Of a stretch of 64,000 bases of DNA, positions 36,131 to 43,835 are shown piece after piece (position 1 is the stretch's first letter; every line of letters begins with the position of its first letter). Source of the stretch: Pedobacter sp. MC2016-14. GTDB taxonomy: Bacteria > Bacteroidota > Bacteroidia > Sphingobacteriales > Sphingobacteriaceae. The position numbers were made by a program, and so were the translations under genes. The notes under the pieces are model-generated. The model was not told the DNA's origin. It ran no database searches and was given only the letters and a program-made list of their open reading frames with translations. The stretch lies in the NCBI RefSeq assembly GCF_020991475.1, contig NZ_JAJMPA010000003.1, positions 248,001-312,000 of the forward strand. Direction: 5' to 3'.

Positions 36131-37270
36131 ATGAAAAGCTACCACATCATCCTTCTAACCTTGTTATGGACAGGAGCGTATGCCCAGGAAAAAGGGAAAC
36201 CTACCTTTTCTGTTTCGGGGAAAATATTAAATGCGGCAAATGTACAGTTGTACTTGGCGGAGGAAAAGACGGTACCGGGCCTGATGTACAAAGACAGCAC
36301 ATTTACAGACGGGGCCGGTCATTTTTCTTTCTCAGGAACTCTGGTGGAGCCCAGGTTATTTAACCTTCGGATTAAGGGAAAGAACCGCGCGGCAGAAATC
36401 GTTAAGCTCTTTGTGGGCCCTAACGTTACGATGGCACTAAGCGGAAACGCAGACAGTCTTTGGCGCGCAAAAATAAACGGTTCGCGGGAGCAGGAATTGT
36501 TTGAAAGTTTTGCATCGCTTTACAACAAGGAATTAAGCGACTTTACCTCAAAAGCCTATAAGCCTTATTTTGCAGCCAAAGAAAGAAAAGATAGTGTGGC
36601 GATGTTGCGGGAAGGCGGCATTGCCGATCGAAAGGTTGTAGATAAGTTCTCGGATTTGGTGGTTGCGTTTGTAAGGGAGCACCCATCAAATGCAATGTCT
36701 TTAGAACTTATTGAAATGGTGCTGAAGTACAACCGTATCGCCACCGCAGATAGTTTGATGCGTATGGTAGAAAAAACACCAGCAGGTGGATATGCTATGG
36801 GAAAGAAGATCCGGGAAAATTTGAATGTTTTACTTCGTCTTAAGACAGGGTCGATGGCCCCGGACTTTTCACAGCCGGATGCAAGTGGTCAATCTGTAAA
36901 CTTGATGAGTCTTCGCGGAAAATATGTGCTTGTGGATTTTTGGGCCAGTTGGTGCGCCCCATGCAGGGCAGAAAACCCACATCTGTTAAAAGCGTATAAT
37001 AAGTACAAAGACGATAATTTTACGGTACTTTCCGTTTCACTGGATAAAGATAAGAGGTTATGGTTAAAGGCAGTTAAAGAAGATCAACTGCCCTGGATAC
37101 AGCTCAGTGACCTTAAGGGATTTGATAATTCGGCAGGAAAGCTATATGGAATAACTTCGGTACCTTCCAGTTTTTTAATTGATCCATCCGGGAGGATAAT
37201 TGCTTTAAATCTTCGTGGAAAAGCTTTAGAAGAGGCATTAGAACAGGAATTTAATAAAAAGAGAAAATAG
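36131..37270 (+). CDS. TlpA/ResA-like thiol-disulfide oxidoreductase with N-terminal DUF4369-like domain
   Basis: 379 residues from ATG 36131 (4 bases after the SusD stop); an in-frame ATG at 36110 overlaps susD and is less likely. Signal peptide about 1-19 (ending GAYAQEK). An N-terminal beta-rich domain (about 25-120, DUF4369-like) and a helical linker follow. The thioredoxin fold lies at about 240-375, with active site WASWCAPC and a cis-Pro loop TSVPSSFL. It is periplasmic or membrane-tethered. Such genes often end SusCD operons in Sphingobacteriaceae; the role may be redox maintenance of imported ligands or surface proteins. Confidence 0.9.
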   Translation: MKSYHIILLTLLWTGAYAQEKGKPTFSVSGKILNAANVQLYLAEEKTVPGLMYKDSTFTDGAGHFSFSGTLVEPRLFNLRIKGKNRAAEIVKLFVGPNVTMALSGNADSLWRAKINGSREQELFESFASLYNKELSDFTSKAYKPYFAAKERKDSVAMLREGGIADRKVVDKFSDLVVAFVREHPSNAMSLELIEMVLKYNRIATADSLMRMVEKTPAGGYAMGKKIRENLNVLLRLKTGSMAPDFSQPDASGQSVNLMSLRGKYVLVDFWASWCAPCRAENPHLLKAYNKYKDDNFTVLSVSLDKDKRLWLKAVKEDQLPWIQLSDLKGFDNSAGKLYGITSVPSSFLIDPSGRIIALNLRGKALEEALEQEFNKKRK

Positions 37271-37280
37271 GGCAGTTTAC

Positions 37281-37356
37281 GTCATTGCGAGTTGGTACAC
37301 CGGAGTAATCTAGTAGAGCCGCGAGGATGGAGATTGCTTCGTAAACTCGCAATGAC
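37281..37356. repeat. palindromic intergenic repeat (REP/MITE-like)
   Basis: Terminal inverted repeats GTCATTGCGAG (37281-37291) and CTCGCAATGAC (37346-37356) bound a 76-base element containing GGAGATTGCTTCG. GTCATTGCGAG...CTCGCAATGAC palindromes are widespread non-coding repeats in several phyla including Bacteroidota. It lies just after the SusCD-TlpA operon and may form its 3'-end structure. Confidence 0.7.
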
Positions 37357-37467
37357 ATTTTCGCATTTTATAGGCATTGAGTTAAAACGGATGTTTTATA
37401 CTGCCAGTAATAATGCATTGGATGAAATATTAAAGTTTAAATTAAGCCTGTCCACGAGGACGACACT

Positions 37468-37737
37468 TTGGCCGGAATCGTTGACGAGGAGCAGGGAAAT
37501 CCTGAGCCTTTAATTGACGAAGAAACAGGCGAAGAGCTTGTTCCTGAAACATCCAGTTTGCCTGTGTCACCATTCATAGAAGAAGAAGCGCGGCGTGTTA
37601 AGGTTTATGTAAATGGTGTCTATGTTTCGATTTTGGTTAATAGAGAGCTACATTTTGATCGTAAGGTAAACCGATTATATTATGGATTCAAAGATATGAA
37701 AGGGGGAGGCACCTCACTAATAACTAAGGGATTATAA
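37468..37737 (+). CDS. doubtful small ORF, acidic N-terminus
   Basis: The frame is open from about 37441 to 37737 without an ATG; the only listed start is a TTG at 37468. The product would be very acidic (GNPEPLIDEETGEELVPE) and then basic (RRVKVYVNGVYV). The preceding frame (ALDEILKFKL) ends where this one becomes plausible, so this may be a frameshifted remnant of a small gene starting near 37393. Not recognised. Confidence 0.3.
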   Translation: MAGIVDEEQGNPEPLIDEETGEELVPETSSLPVSPFIEEEARRVKVYVNGVYVSILVNRELHFDRKVNRLYYGFKDMKGGGTSLITKGL

Positions 37738-37744
37738 AGGATGA

Positions 37745-37993
37745 ATGAGAGGGAATATTATGCAGGATGTTTTGTTCGAGGTACTTCCCTGTAAATCTGA
37801 CCATTTAGTTGACCCCCTTCGCATGTTTGGGATGATCGGATATAAAATTAACGGACAACTTAGGATAGGGGGTTCTGATACCTTAATTATTCCGGGTGCA
37901 AGGGGATACAATTATCATATTTATTGCGCTTTTAAATCTGCAGATAGACGAAGCCAATCTATGAGTAAATACTTAGGAGTTATCGGTGTGTAG
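37745..37993 (+). CDS. doubtful hypothetical protein, 82 residues
   Basis: Short frame 7 bases after the previous doubtful ORF, beginning MRGNIMQDVLFEV (an inner ATG at 37760 is possible). No signal peptide, membrane segment or motif is seen. Together with its neighbour it may be a decayed locus between the palindromic repeat and the next solid gene. Confidence 0.35.
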   Translation: MRGNIMQDVLFEVLPCKSDHLVDPLRMFGMIGYKINGQLRIGGSDTLIIPGARGYNYHIYCAFKSADRRSQSMSKYLGVIGV

Positions 37994-38099
37994 TGCACCG
38001 GTAATTTTTTTCCATGACGAGTGCGAGGCCGCTAAACGTTTTTCCCTAAAAAAATATGCTTATCTTGCAGCATTTATTAGCTCATACCTTATTTTTCGC

Positions 38100-39524
38100 A
38101 TGGAGAACATTCACAACACCTATATCGGAACAAAACAAAAAGCACTGGCAATAAATCTGGATCCTGCTATCTACGGATCGTTTGCCGAAATTGGAGCAGG
38201 ACAAGACGTAGCGGCGAATTTTTTTAAAGCAGGAGCTGCCGCGGGAACCATCGCTAAAACAATGTCTGCTTACGATATGGCCTTTTCTGATGCCATCTAT
38301 GGTGTTCAACAGGTTAAACGGTACGTTAGTGAACAACGATTAATGTCAATGTTGGGCCATGAATATGATCTCTTGATAGAGCGATTAGCAGAGAAAAGGG
38401 GAGATAGCTCTACTTTTTTTGCTTTCGCGGATACCTTTTCTTCACTCAATTACTTAAAAACGAATGAAGGACACGGCTGGATGGGGGTTCGTTACCAGCA
38501 TGAACCTAACGGCCCATTTCATGATGTGGTACTGCATGTCAAGTTACTGGACAATGATCCGGGCTTACAACATGCTGCCGTTGGTACGCTAGGCGTTAAC
38601 CTGGTTTATGCTTGTTTTAAGTATCATAAATCTCCTTCAATATTTTTATTGTCATTAATAGATGACTTGAGCAGGGACCGGATCCAGATTGATATGATCC
38701 GTTTTGAAGGCCCCGGATTTAGTCATGTAGATAATCGCCTGATGAGTCTGCATCTTGTAAAATATAACCTTACTGATGCCGCAGTATTCGGTCCGGATGG
38801 AAAAAACCTGCAACCCTCAGAAATTCTGTATAAAAAGCATATTATGATTGTTCGCGGCCGTTTCAGGCCCCTAATTAATGTACATATGGATATGCTGACC
38901 ACTGGATTGGAGCGGTTTAGAGAAGAACCCGATGTAGACAATGAAAAGGTAATCGTGATTACTGAATTGACACTTCAATCGCTAAAAGAAAGAGGGGCAG
39001 ATGATAGTGCCGAAATCAATGAAAAGGATTTTCTTGATAGGGTAGATATTCTTTGTTCTATGGGGCAAACAGTATTGATCTCCAACTTTCATGAGTACTA
39101 CAAACTTGTTGCTTATTTGTCTAAAATAACTTCTTTAAAAATGGGCGTGGTATTAGGATATCCAAACCTTGGCTTCATTTTCAATGAAGAGCATTATAAA
39201 TACCTTAAAGGTGGTATTTTAGAAGCTTTTGCAACACTGTTCAGCAGAAAAGTTAAACTATTTATATACCCAACATTAGAGGATGGTGTAGTCTTTAATT
39301 CCAAAACATTCGCACCACCACCGCATTTGATAGATTTGTTTGAATACCTCATTGCTAACGATAAAATAGAAGACATTCAAAATTATAACGTAAATAATTT
39401 ACAGGTCCAAACGGATAACGTACTGGAGCTGGTTAAAGCGAATGCAGCAGGCTGGGAGGGATACGTTCCTGAGCAGGTGGCCATCATTATTAAAGAAAGA
39501 TCCCTGTTCGGATTTCCAGGCTAA
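38100..39524 (+). CDS. conserved protein of unknown function, 474 residues
   Basis: Start chosen at ATG 38100 (MENIHNTYIGTKQKALAINL); the frame extends to 37986, but the upstream part overlaps the previous ORF and looks non-coding. The N-terminus is striking and Gly/Ala-rich (GSFAEIGAGQDVAANFFKAG, then GTIAKTMSAYDMAFSDAIYG), resembling a nucleotide- or cofactor-binding loop. No signal peptide or membrane helix. I recall this as a conserved Bacteroidota family carrying inconsistent database names, none of which I can support by motif. It ends directly against the convergent yjbQ gene with no gap. Confidence 0.8.
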   Translation: MENIHNTYIGTKQKALAINLDPAIYGSFAEIGAGQDVAANFFKAGAAAGTIAKTMSAYDMAFSDAIYGVQQVKRYVSEQRLMSMLGHEYDLLIERLAEKRGDSSTFFAFADTFSSLNYLKTNEGHGWMGVRYQHEPNGPFHDVVLHVKLLDNDPGLQHAAVGTLGVNLVYACFKYHKSPSIFLLSLIDDLSRDRIQIDMIRFEGPGFSHVDNRLMSLHLVKYNLTDAAVFGPDGKNLQPSEILYKKHIMIVRGRFRPLINVHMDMLTTGLERFREEPDVDNEKVIVITELTLQSLKERGADDSAEINEKDFLDRVDILCSMGQTVLISNFHEYYKLVAYLSKITSLKMGVVLGYPNLGFIFNEEHYKYLKGGILEAFATLFSRKVKLFIYPTLEDGVVFNSKTFAPPPHLIDLFEYLIANDKIEDIQNYNVNNLQVQTDNVLELVKANAAGWEGYVPEQVAIIIKERSLFGFPG

Positions 39525-39941
39525 TTATTCGCCCCAAATGGTAATGATCATATTTCTGTGACCTCCGTAATTTCGGTGCTCACAGAAATATATGCCCTGC
39601 CATGTACCTAAAGCCAGTCGGCCATTGTGTATTGGAATCAATACAGAACTTCCCAGTAGTGCCGCCTTTAAATGCGCTGGCATATCGTCAGATCCCTCGT
39701 AATCGTGCTCGTAATCGGGATCGTTCTCTGGAACTGTTTTGCTGAAATACATTTCAAAATCCTTCCGCACCGTATGGTCTGCATTTTCATTAATCGTAAG
39801 TGAAGCAGAGGTATGCTGAATAAATACCTGGCACATGCCCTTATTAAAATCCTTTAACTGGGGCATGGCACTGGTAATTTCGTCTGTGATTAAATGGAAA
39901 CCGCGTTTCCGCTGTAAGGTGATAATTTGCTGGAAAAACAT
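39525..39941 (-). CDS. YjbQ/UPF0047 family protein (secondary thiamine-phosphate synthase type)
   Basis: 138-residue single-domain protein. The conserved family segment is VFIQHTSASLTINENAD, with the His and acidic residues of the putative metal site. GTWQGIYFCEHRN is the C-terminal signature and HMI-type residues follow. Members can show weak thiamine-phosphate synthase activity and form homotrimers; the physiological role is unsettled. Its start overlaps the stop of the upstream lipoprotein gene as TAATG, implying translational coupling. Confidence 0.9.
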   Translation of the reverse strand: MFFQQIITLQRKRGFHLITDEITSAMPQLKDFNKGMCQVFIQHTSASLTINENADHTVRKDFEMYFSKTVPENDPDYEHDYEGSDDMPAHLKAALLGSSVLIPIHNGRLALGTWQGIYFCEHRNYGGHRNMIITIWGE

Positions 39942-40600
39942 TATTTAGTTACATTGGTGTTCTGCAAGAGACCATCTTTGGCCAATTGTTCCAATAAAAT
40001 TTTAGGATATTCCTGTACAAAATTGTTCAATGAACCCGGGTTAATGGTTTCAGACTGTGCCGACCAAATTAACTTTTCAGTTTTTGTATCGTACAAGTTG
40101 GTTTCCATAAAATACGTTTTATCTACCACGTAATATCCAGGATCGTAAAATGTAGGTGCCCAGAAATTATAATAGCTGTAAAAACCACCATACCAGCCAA
40201 AATTTCTAAAAGGCATATACGGACCCGCACCGGGAACATACCTTTTATCGCTCTCTTTTCTTAACATGCTCATCGTAAGGATTACATCTGCACCAGTCTG
40301 CTGAATTTTAGACAACAACTGTTCTTTAGTTGGCTTTTTTTGATAAAATTCAGGACTAAAAAAATCGATACTTTTTAGTACTTTCAAATTACGTTGCACA
40401 GCTTTCTCTGCGAGTGAATTTTCGAGTTTTGTTCTTGCTTCAATATTACTGGTTAGAGAAGCAACAAATAGTGTTTTGCTTGAAGTAATTTGGCCCGAAG
40501 TTTTTGGATCTACCCACGAACCAGTAATTCGGGTAGAGGGACTGCATGCTGACAGTATTAAAACCGTTAATACCGAAAAGCCCAATATCATTCTTTTCAT
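39941..40600 (-). CDS. DUF4136-type lipoprotein
   Basis: 219 residues from ATG 40600, with lipobox LSAC (Cys19). The opening mature segment STRITGSWVDP and the later segment SKTLFVASLTSNIEARTKLENSL are typical of DUF4136-like envelope lipoproteins. The middle is rich in Tyr, Phe, Gly and Trp (FGWYGGFYSYYNFW), and the C-terminal part has EKLIWSAQSETINP. Function unknown; probably anchored in the envelope. The upstream frame to 40630 lacks a signal peptide and was not used. Confidence 0.85.
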   Translation of the reverse strand: MKRMILGFSVLTVLILSACSPSTRITGSWVDPKTSGQITSSKTLFVASLTSNIEARTKLENSLAEKAVQRNLKVLKSIDFFSPEFYQKKPTKEQLLSKIQQTGADVILTMSMLRKESDKRYVPGAGPYMPFRNFGWYGGFYSYYNFWAPTFYDPGYYVVDKTYFMETNLYDTKTEKLIWSAQSETINPGSLNNFVQEYPKILLEQLAKDGLLQNTNVTK

Positions 40601-40758
40601 ATCTTTTTGAGTTATACGTATATGGAGCAAAAAACGTGCCCTTCACATCATAGGTAGCCTTTTAGCACCAATGGAGGTTTGAAATTAAGCTTTATATATT
40701 TAATTTTTTAAGCCTCATTGAACAATCGATTTTGTAATTTCGGGAAAAAGATTCGCAA

Positions 40759-42867
40759 ATGACTTTAGACGCCGATAACCAGCTTATTTTTGATTTTATA
40801 CAACATACAAATCAACCCATATTTTTAACGGGAAAAGCTGGTACAGGTAAAACCACATTCTTGCATTACATCAAAAAAAATGTCGCTAAGGCACATGCAA
40901 TTGTAGCGCCTACCGCTGTAGCTGCTATTAATGCAGGTGGGGTAACCCTGCACTCCTTTTTTCAAATTCCATTTGGCCCGCTAATTCCCGGATCATTCTT
41001 TAAATCTGCAGATACAGGAGAGCGGGTTAATTTTAGCAACGATAAAATCAAACTGCTGCAATGTCTGGAGCTGCTGATTATAGATGAAATTAGTATGGTT
41101 AGGGCAGATGTATTGGATTATATAGATGTCGTCCTTCGTAAAGTAAAAGCCTCGGCGAGGCCATTTGGTGGTGTGCAGGTTTTAATGATTGGAGATTTAT
41201 ATCAGCTTCCCCCCGTAGCCAATCAGGATTGGCACCTGCTGCAGCGGTATTATAATAGCCCGTATTTTTTTGATAGTATTGTATTTAAATCCTTTCAGGT
41301 AATTACTTTTGAACTCACAAAGGTCTACAGGCAGTCTGATCCCACATTTGTTGCCATCTTAAATGGAATCAGAAATGATCAGCTGGAAGAACACCTGCTG
41401 CATAAATTAAATGAACGCTGCGAGCCAGAAGAAACAACAGGCTGGAAGGAAGACTATATTACCCTTACCACTCACAATAAACTTGTTGCCGAATTAAATC
41501 AGCAACAACTCCATGCTATAGATAGCCCGCTGCATACTTTTGCAGCTGTGATTACAGGAGACTTCCCAAAAGATGGTTATCCTACAGAAGAAAACCTGCA
41601 GCTAAAAGTTGGGGCCCAGGTTATGTTTAGTAAAAATGATTCTTCAGGTAAAAAACTCTATTACAACGGGCGGACGGCTAAAATTAAAGCCATTGATAAT
41701 GACCATTTACAGGTGCAATTTTTAGATGATCAAACCATACTGGATATTGTGCCAGAGGTATGGCAAAATGTAAAATACAACCTGGATCACAACGAGCAAA
41801 CCATAACAGAAACAAATGCAGGCTCCTTTACCCAATACCCGGTTAAACTTGCCTGGTCTATCACCATACATAAAAGTCAGGGTTTAACATTTGATAAAGC
41901 TATTGTAGATATCAGCTCGGCATTTGCGCATGGGCAAGCTTATGTAGCGCTAAGTCGTTGTAGAAGTTTGGAAGGCTTAATTTTAAAGGCCCCGCTAAAG
42001 CAGGAAAATATCATTACCGATCTAAGGGTGATTAATTTTATGAAATCTGCAAATTTGGTCATTCGTGGGCAACAGGCGCTTCATGATGCTAAGGCTTTGT
42101 ATAATAGAGGTATTGTAGATGACCTGATGGATTTTACTGTTATTGCAAAAGACTGGGCATTGCTTGGAAAACTACTGCTTAAGGACCCCGCTGCACAGGA
42201 TATCATGTCTGAAAAGTATAAAATAATCCATCAATCGCTATATACGGAACTGATTAACATTGCAGACAAATTTGTAAAGACCGAAATTGACAAATTAGCA
42301 GACCCGGTGCACGTACTAAATAATCCAGCTTTCGTTATGCGTTTAGAAAAGGCGGGATCTTATTTTATTCCTAAAGTTGAAAAGACTATTCAACAGCTGG
42401 AGGAACTTTTTTTAGTACCCTGGAACCCCAGCATGGCCTCAGAAGTGGTAACTAATTTGATGAACGACCTCATCTTATCCTTACTTACAAAAGCCACAGT
42501 ATTTAGGCAAAACTGGCAAAGTTTTAAGATTGAAGACTGTATTGCTGCAGTGCACAGCGTTCAGGTAGATTACCTGCCGATGCAAAAAGGCAGTAGAAAA
42601 GTAGAAGCTGAGAAAGAGAAAGAAATTGAAAATCCAAAGCTGTACGAAAGTTTGATGCAGTGGAGGACTGAAATCAGCAAAAAGCGTGATGTACCAGATC
42701 ATACTGTACTTTCAGAAAAAGTGCTTAAAGTAATTGCTGCGAAACTACCAAAGTCAACAGAGGAACTGTCTGCTATATCTGGCGTAGGAAGAGGGAATGC
42801 AGTTGATTATGGACCGCAAATTATAAAGCTTGTCAATAATTTTCGTGGTGTTACTGAACTTTTTTAA
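40759..42867 (+). CDS. PIF1/RecD-like superfamily 1 DNA helicase with C-terminal HRDC-like domain
   Basis: 702 residues. Walker A GKAGTGKTT (near 26), Walker B LLIIDEISMV (near 108), motif III GDLYQLPPV, and a C-terminal motor segment with the UvrD_C-2-like AWSITIHKSQGLTFDKA and AYVALSRC. After about residue 420 comes a long helical part ending in an HRDC-like module (ELSAISGVGRGNAVDYG), which binds nucleic acid. Likely a 5'-3' DNA helicase in genome maintenance. Its 3' end overlaps the next convergent gene by 17 bases. Confidence 0.92.
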   Translation: MTLDADNQLIFDFIQHTNQPIFLTGKAGTGKTTFLHYIKKNVAKAHAIVAPTAVAAINAGGVTLHSFFQIPFGPLIPGSFFKSADTGERVNFSNDKIKLLQCLELLIIDEISMVRADVLDYIDVVLRKVKASARPFGGVQVLMIGDLYQLPPVANQDWHLLQRYYNSPYFFDSIVFKSFQVITFELTKVYRQSDPTFVAILNGIRNDQLEEHLLHKLNERCEPEETTGWKEDYITLTTHNKLVAELNQQQLHAIDSPLHTFAAVITGDFPKDGYPTEENLQLKVGAQVMFSKNDSSGKKLYYNGRTAKIKAIDNDHLQVQFLDDQTILDIVPEVWQNVKYNLDHNEQTITETNAGSFTQYPVKLAWSITIHKSQGLTFDKAIVDISSAFAHGQAYVALSRCRSLEGLILKAPLKQENIITDLRVINFMKSANLVIRGQQALHDAKALYNRGIVDDLMDFTVIAKDWALLGKLLLKDPAAQDIMSEKYKIIHQSLYTELINIADKFVKTEIDKLADPVHVLNNPAFVMRLEKAGSYFIPKVEKTIQQLEELFLVPWNPSMASEVVTNLMNDLILSLLTKATVFRQNWQSFKIEDCIAAVHSVQVDYLPMQKGSRKVEAEKEKEIENPKLYESLMQWRTEISKKRDVPDHTVLSEKVLKVIAAKLPKSTEELSAISGVGRGNAVDYGPQIIKLVNNFRGVTELF

Positions 42868-43072
42868 GTTCCTGTGTTTCCAGAATTTCTTTAATGAGCA
42901 ATAACCTGTGTTTAAAGCCCGCATAAATTTTAAGCTCGCCTTTTAATTTTAAAACATCTAAATGAGATGCAATACAGCCCCTTACATCCGATATTTTAAC
43001 ACCAGGATACAGGTCCATGGTTTCCGGTAAATCAATCCCTGTAAAATAATCCTCCAGCTCTTCAATCGTCAT
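42851..43072 (-). CDS. small conserved protein (possibly DUF6965)
   Basis: 73 residues from ATG 43072 (MTIEELEDYF). Predicted mostly helical, soluble, with the pattern DLYPGVKISDVRGCIASHLD. It resembles a small Bacteroidota-restricted family I believe is DUF6965; the label is tentative. Its 3' end overlaps the convergent helicase gene by 17 bases. Function unknown. Confidence 0.75.
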   Translation of the reverse strand: MTIEELEDYFTGIDLPETMDLYPGVKISDVRGCIASHLDVLKLKGELKIYAGFKHRLLLIKEILETQELKKVQ

Positions 43073-43103
43073 GAACCAAAGGTAAAAGTTTAGCAGCGTT
43101 AAT

Positions 43104-43156
43104 AAAAATAAAAGCTGCAATTTTCAACCAGAAATAGATTGAAAACTGCAGCTTTT
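43104..43156 (-). terminator. intrinsic terminator of the ECF sigma gene
   Basis: 18-bp inverted repeat (43110-43127 / 43139-43156, one wobble) with an A/T-rich tail giving TTTTATTTTTATT on the minus strand. Confidence 0.85.
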
Positions 43157-43174
43157 AAAACGCTGTGTAAAGCC

Positions 43175-43699
43175 TTAGTTTACTTTTGAAAAGTTATTTA
43201 CATACATTTTCAAGTTGTTTTTTAAAATCTGTCTGGCTAAATGGATCCGGGTTTTAACAGTACCAATGGGGATGTTTAACATATCAGCAATTTCGTGGTA
43301 TTTATATCCTTCAAAATATTTTAAAAAAGGAGTAGAATATTCAGGTTGTAATTTGTCCAATGCTTTATAAATGTCTTGCATCATAAACTTACCGTCACCA
43401 CTATTTACAGTAGCACTATAATGTAATTGAGCAGATGGGATTTCTTCATTTACCGTTATCAGTGCCTGAGAGCGGGCAGACCTGCGGTAATTATTAATGA
43501 AAGTATTTCTCATTATTGTATATAGCCAACCCTTAAAATTTGTACCATCTTTAAATTGAGTAGCATAATTGATCGCTTTTAAAAGCGTATCCTGTACCAG
43601 GTCATTTGCGTCATCCTGATCTTTTGTGAATTTGTAAGCAAAAGATTTTAGGGCAGTCTGATGATTGTTTAGCTGGTAGTTGAAATCTGTACTTGTCAT
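43175..43699 (-). CDS. ECF-type RNA polymerase sigma factor
   Basis: 174 residues. Region 2 has NDLVQDTLLKAINYATQF and the promoter-melting segment FKGWLYTIMRNTFINNYRR. Region 4 has YKYHEIADMLNIPIGTVKTRIHLARQ, a canonical helix-turn-helix. This is the generic RpoE-like type found in single copy near housekeeping genes in Bacteroidota. No anti-sigma gene is adjacent. It ends with its own strong terminator. Confidence 0.93.
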   Translation of the reverse strand: MTSTDFNYQLNNHQTALKSFAYKFTKDQDDANDLVQDTLLKAINYATQFKDGTNFKGWLYTIMRNTFINNYRRSARSQALITVNEEIPSAQLHYSATVNSGDGKFMMQDIYKALDKLQPEYSTPFLKYFEGYKYHEIADMLNIPIGTVKTRIHLARQILKNNLKMYVNNFSKVN

Positions 43700-43835
43700 A
43701 GGGATGGAATTGAAAGGTTTACAGTTACATTTTATTTAAATCTATTCTTTATAACCTTGAACAATTCATGTACCAAATTTCATCCCAATGTAATAATACC
43801 GGTTAAATTAATGATAAGTTAATCTATTATTGTTG

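Noticed and set aside
37292..37513. 73-codon frame after the TlpA gene
   Set aside because: Its first half is translated palindromic repeat (37281-37356), so it is not a gene as it stands; the second half may belong to a frameshifted remnant.
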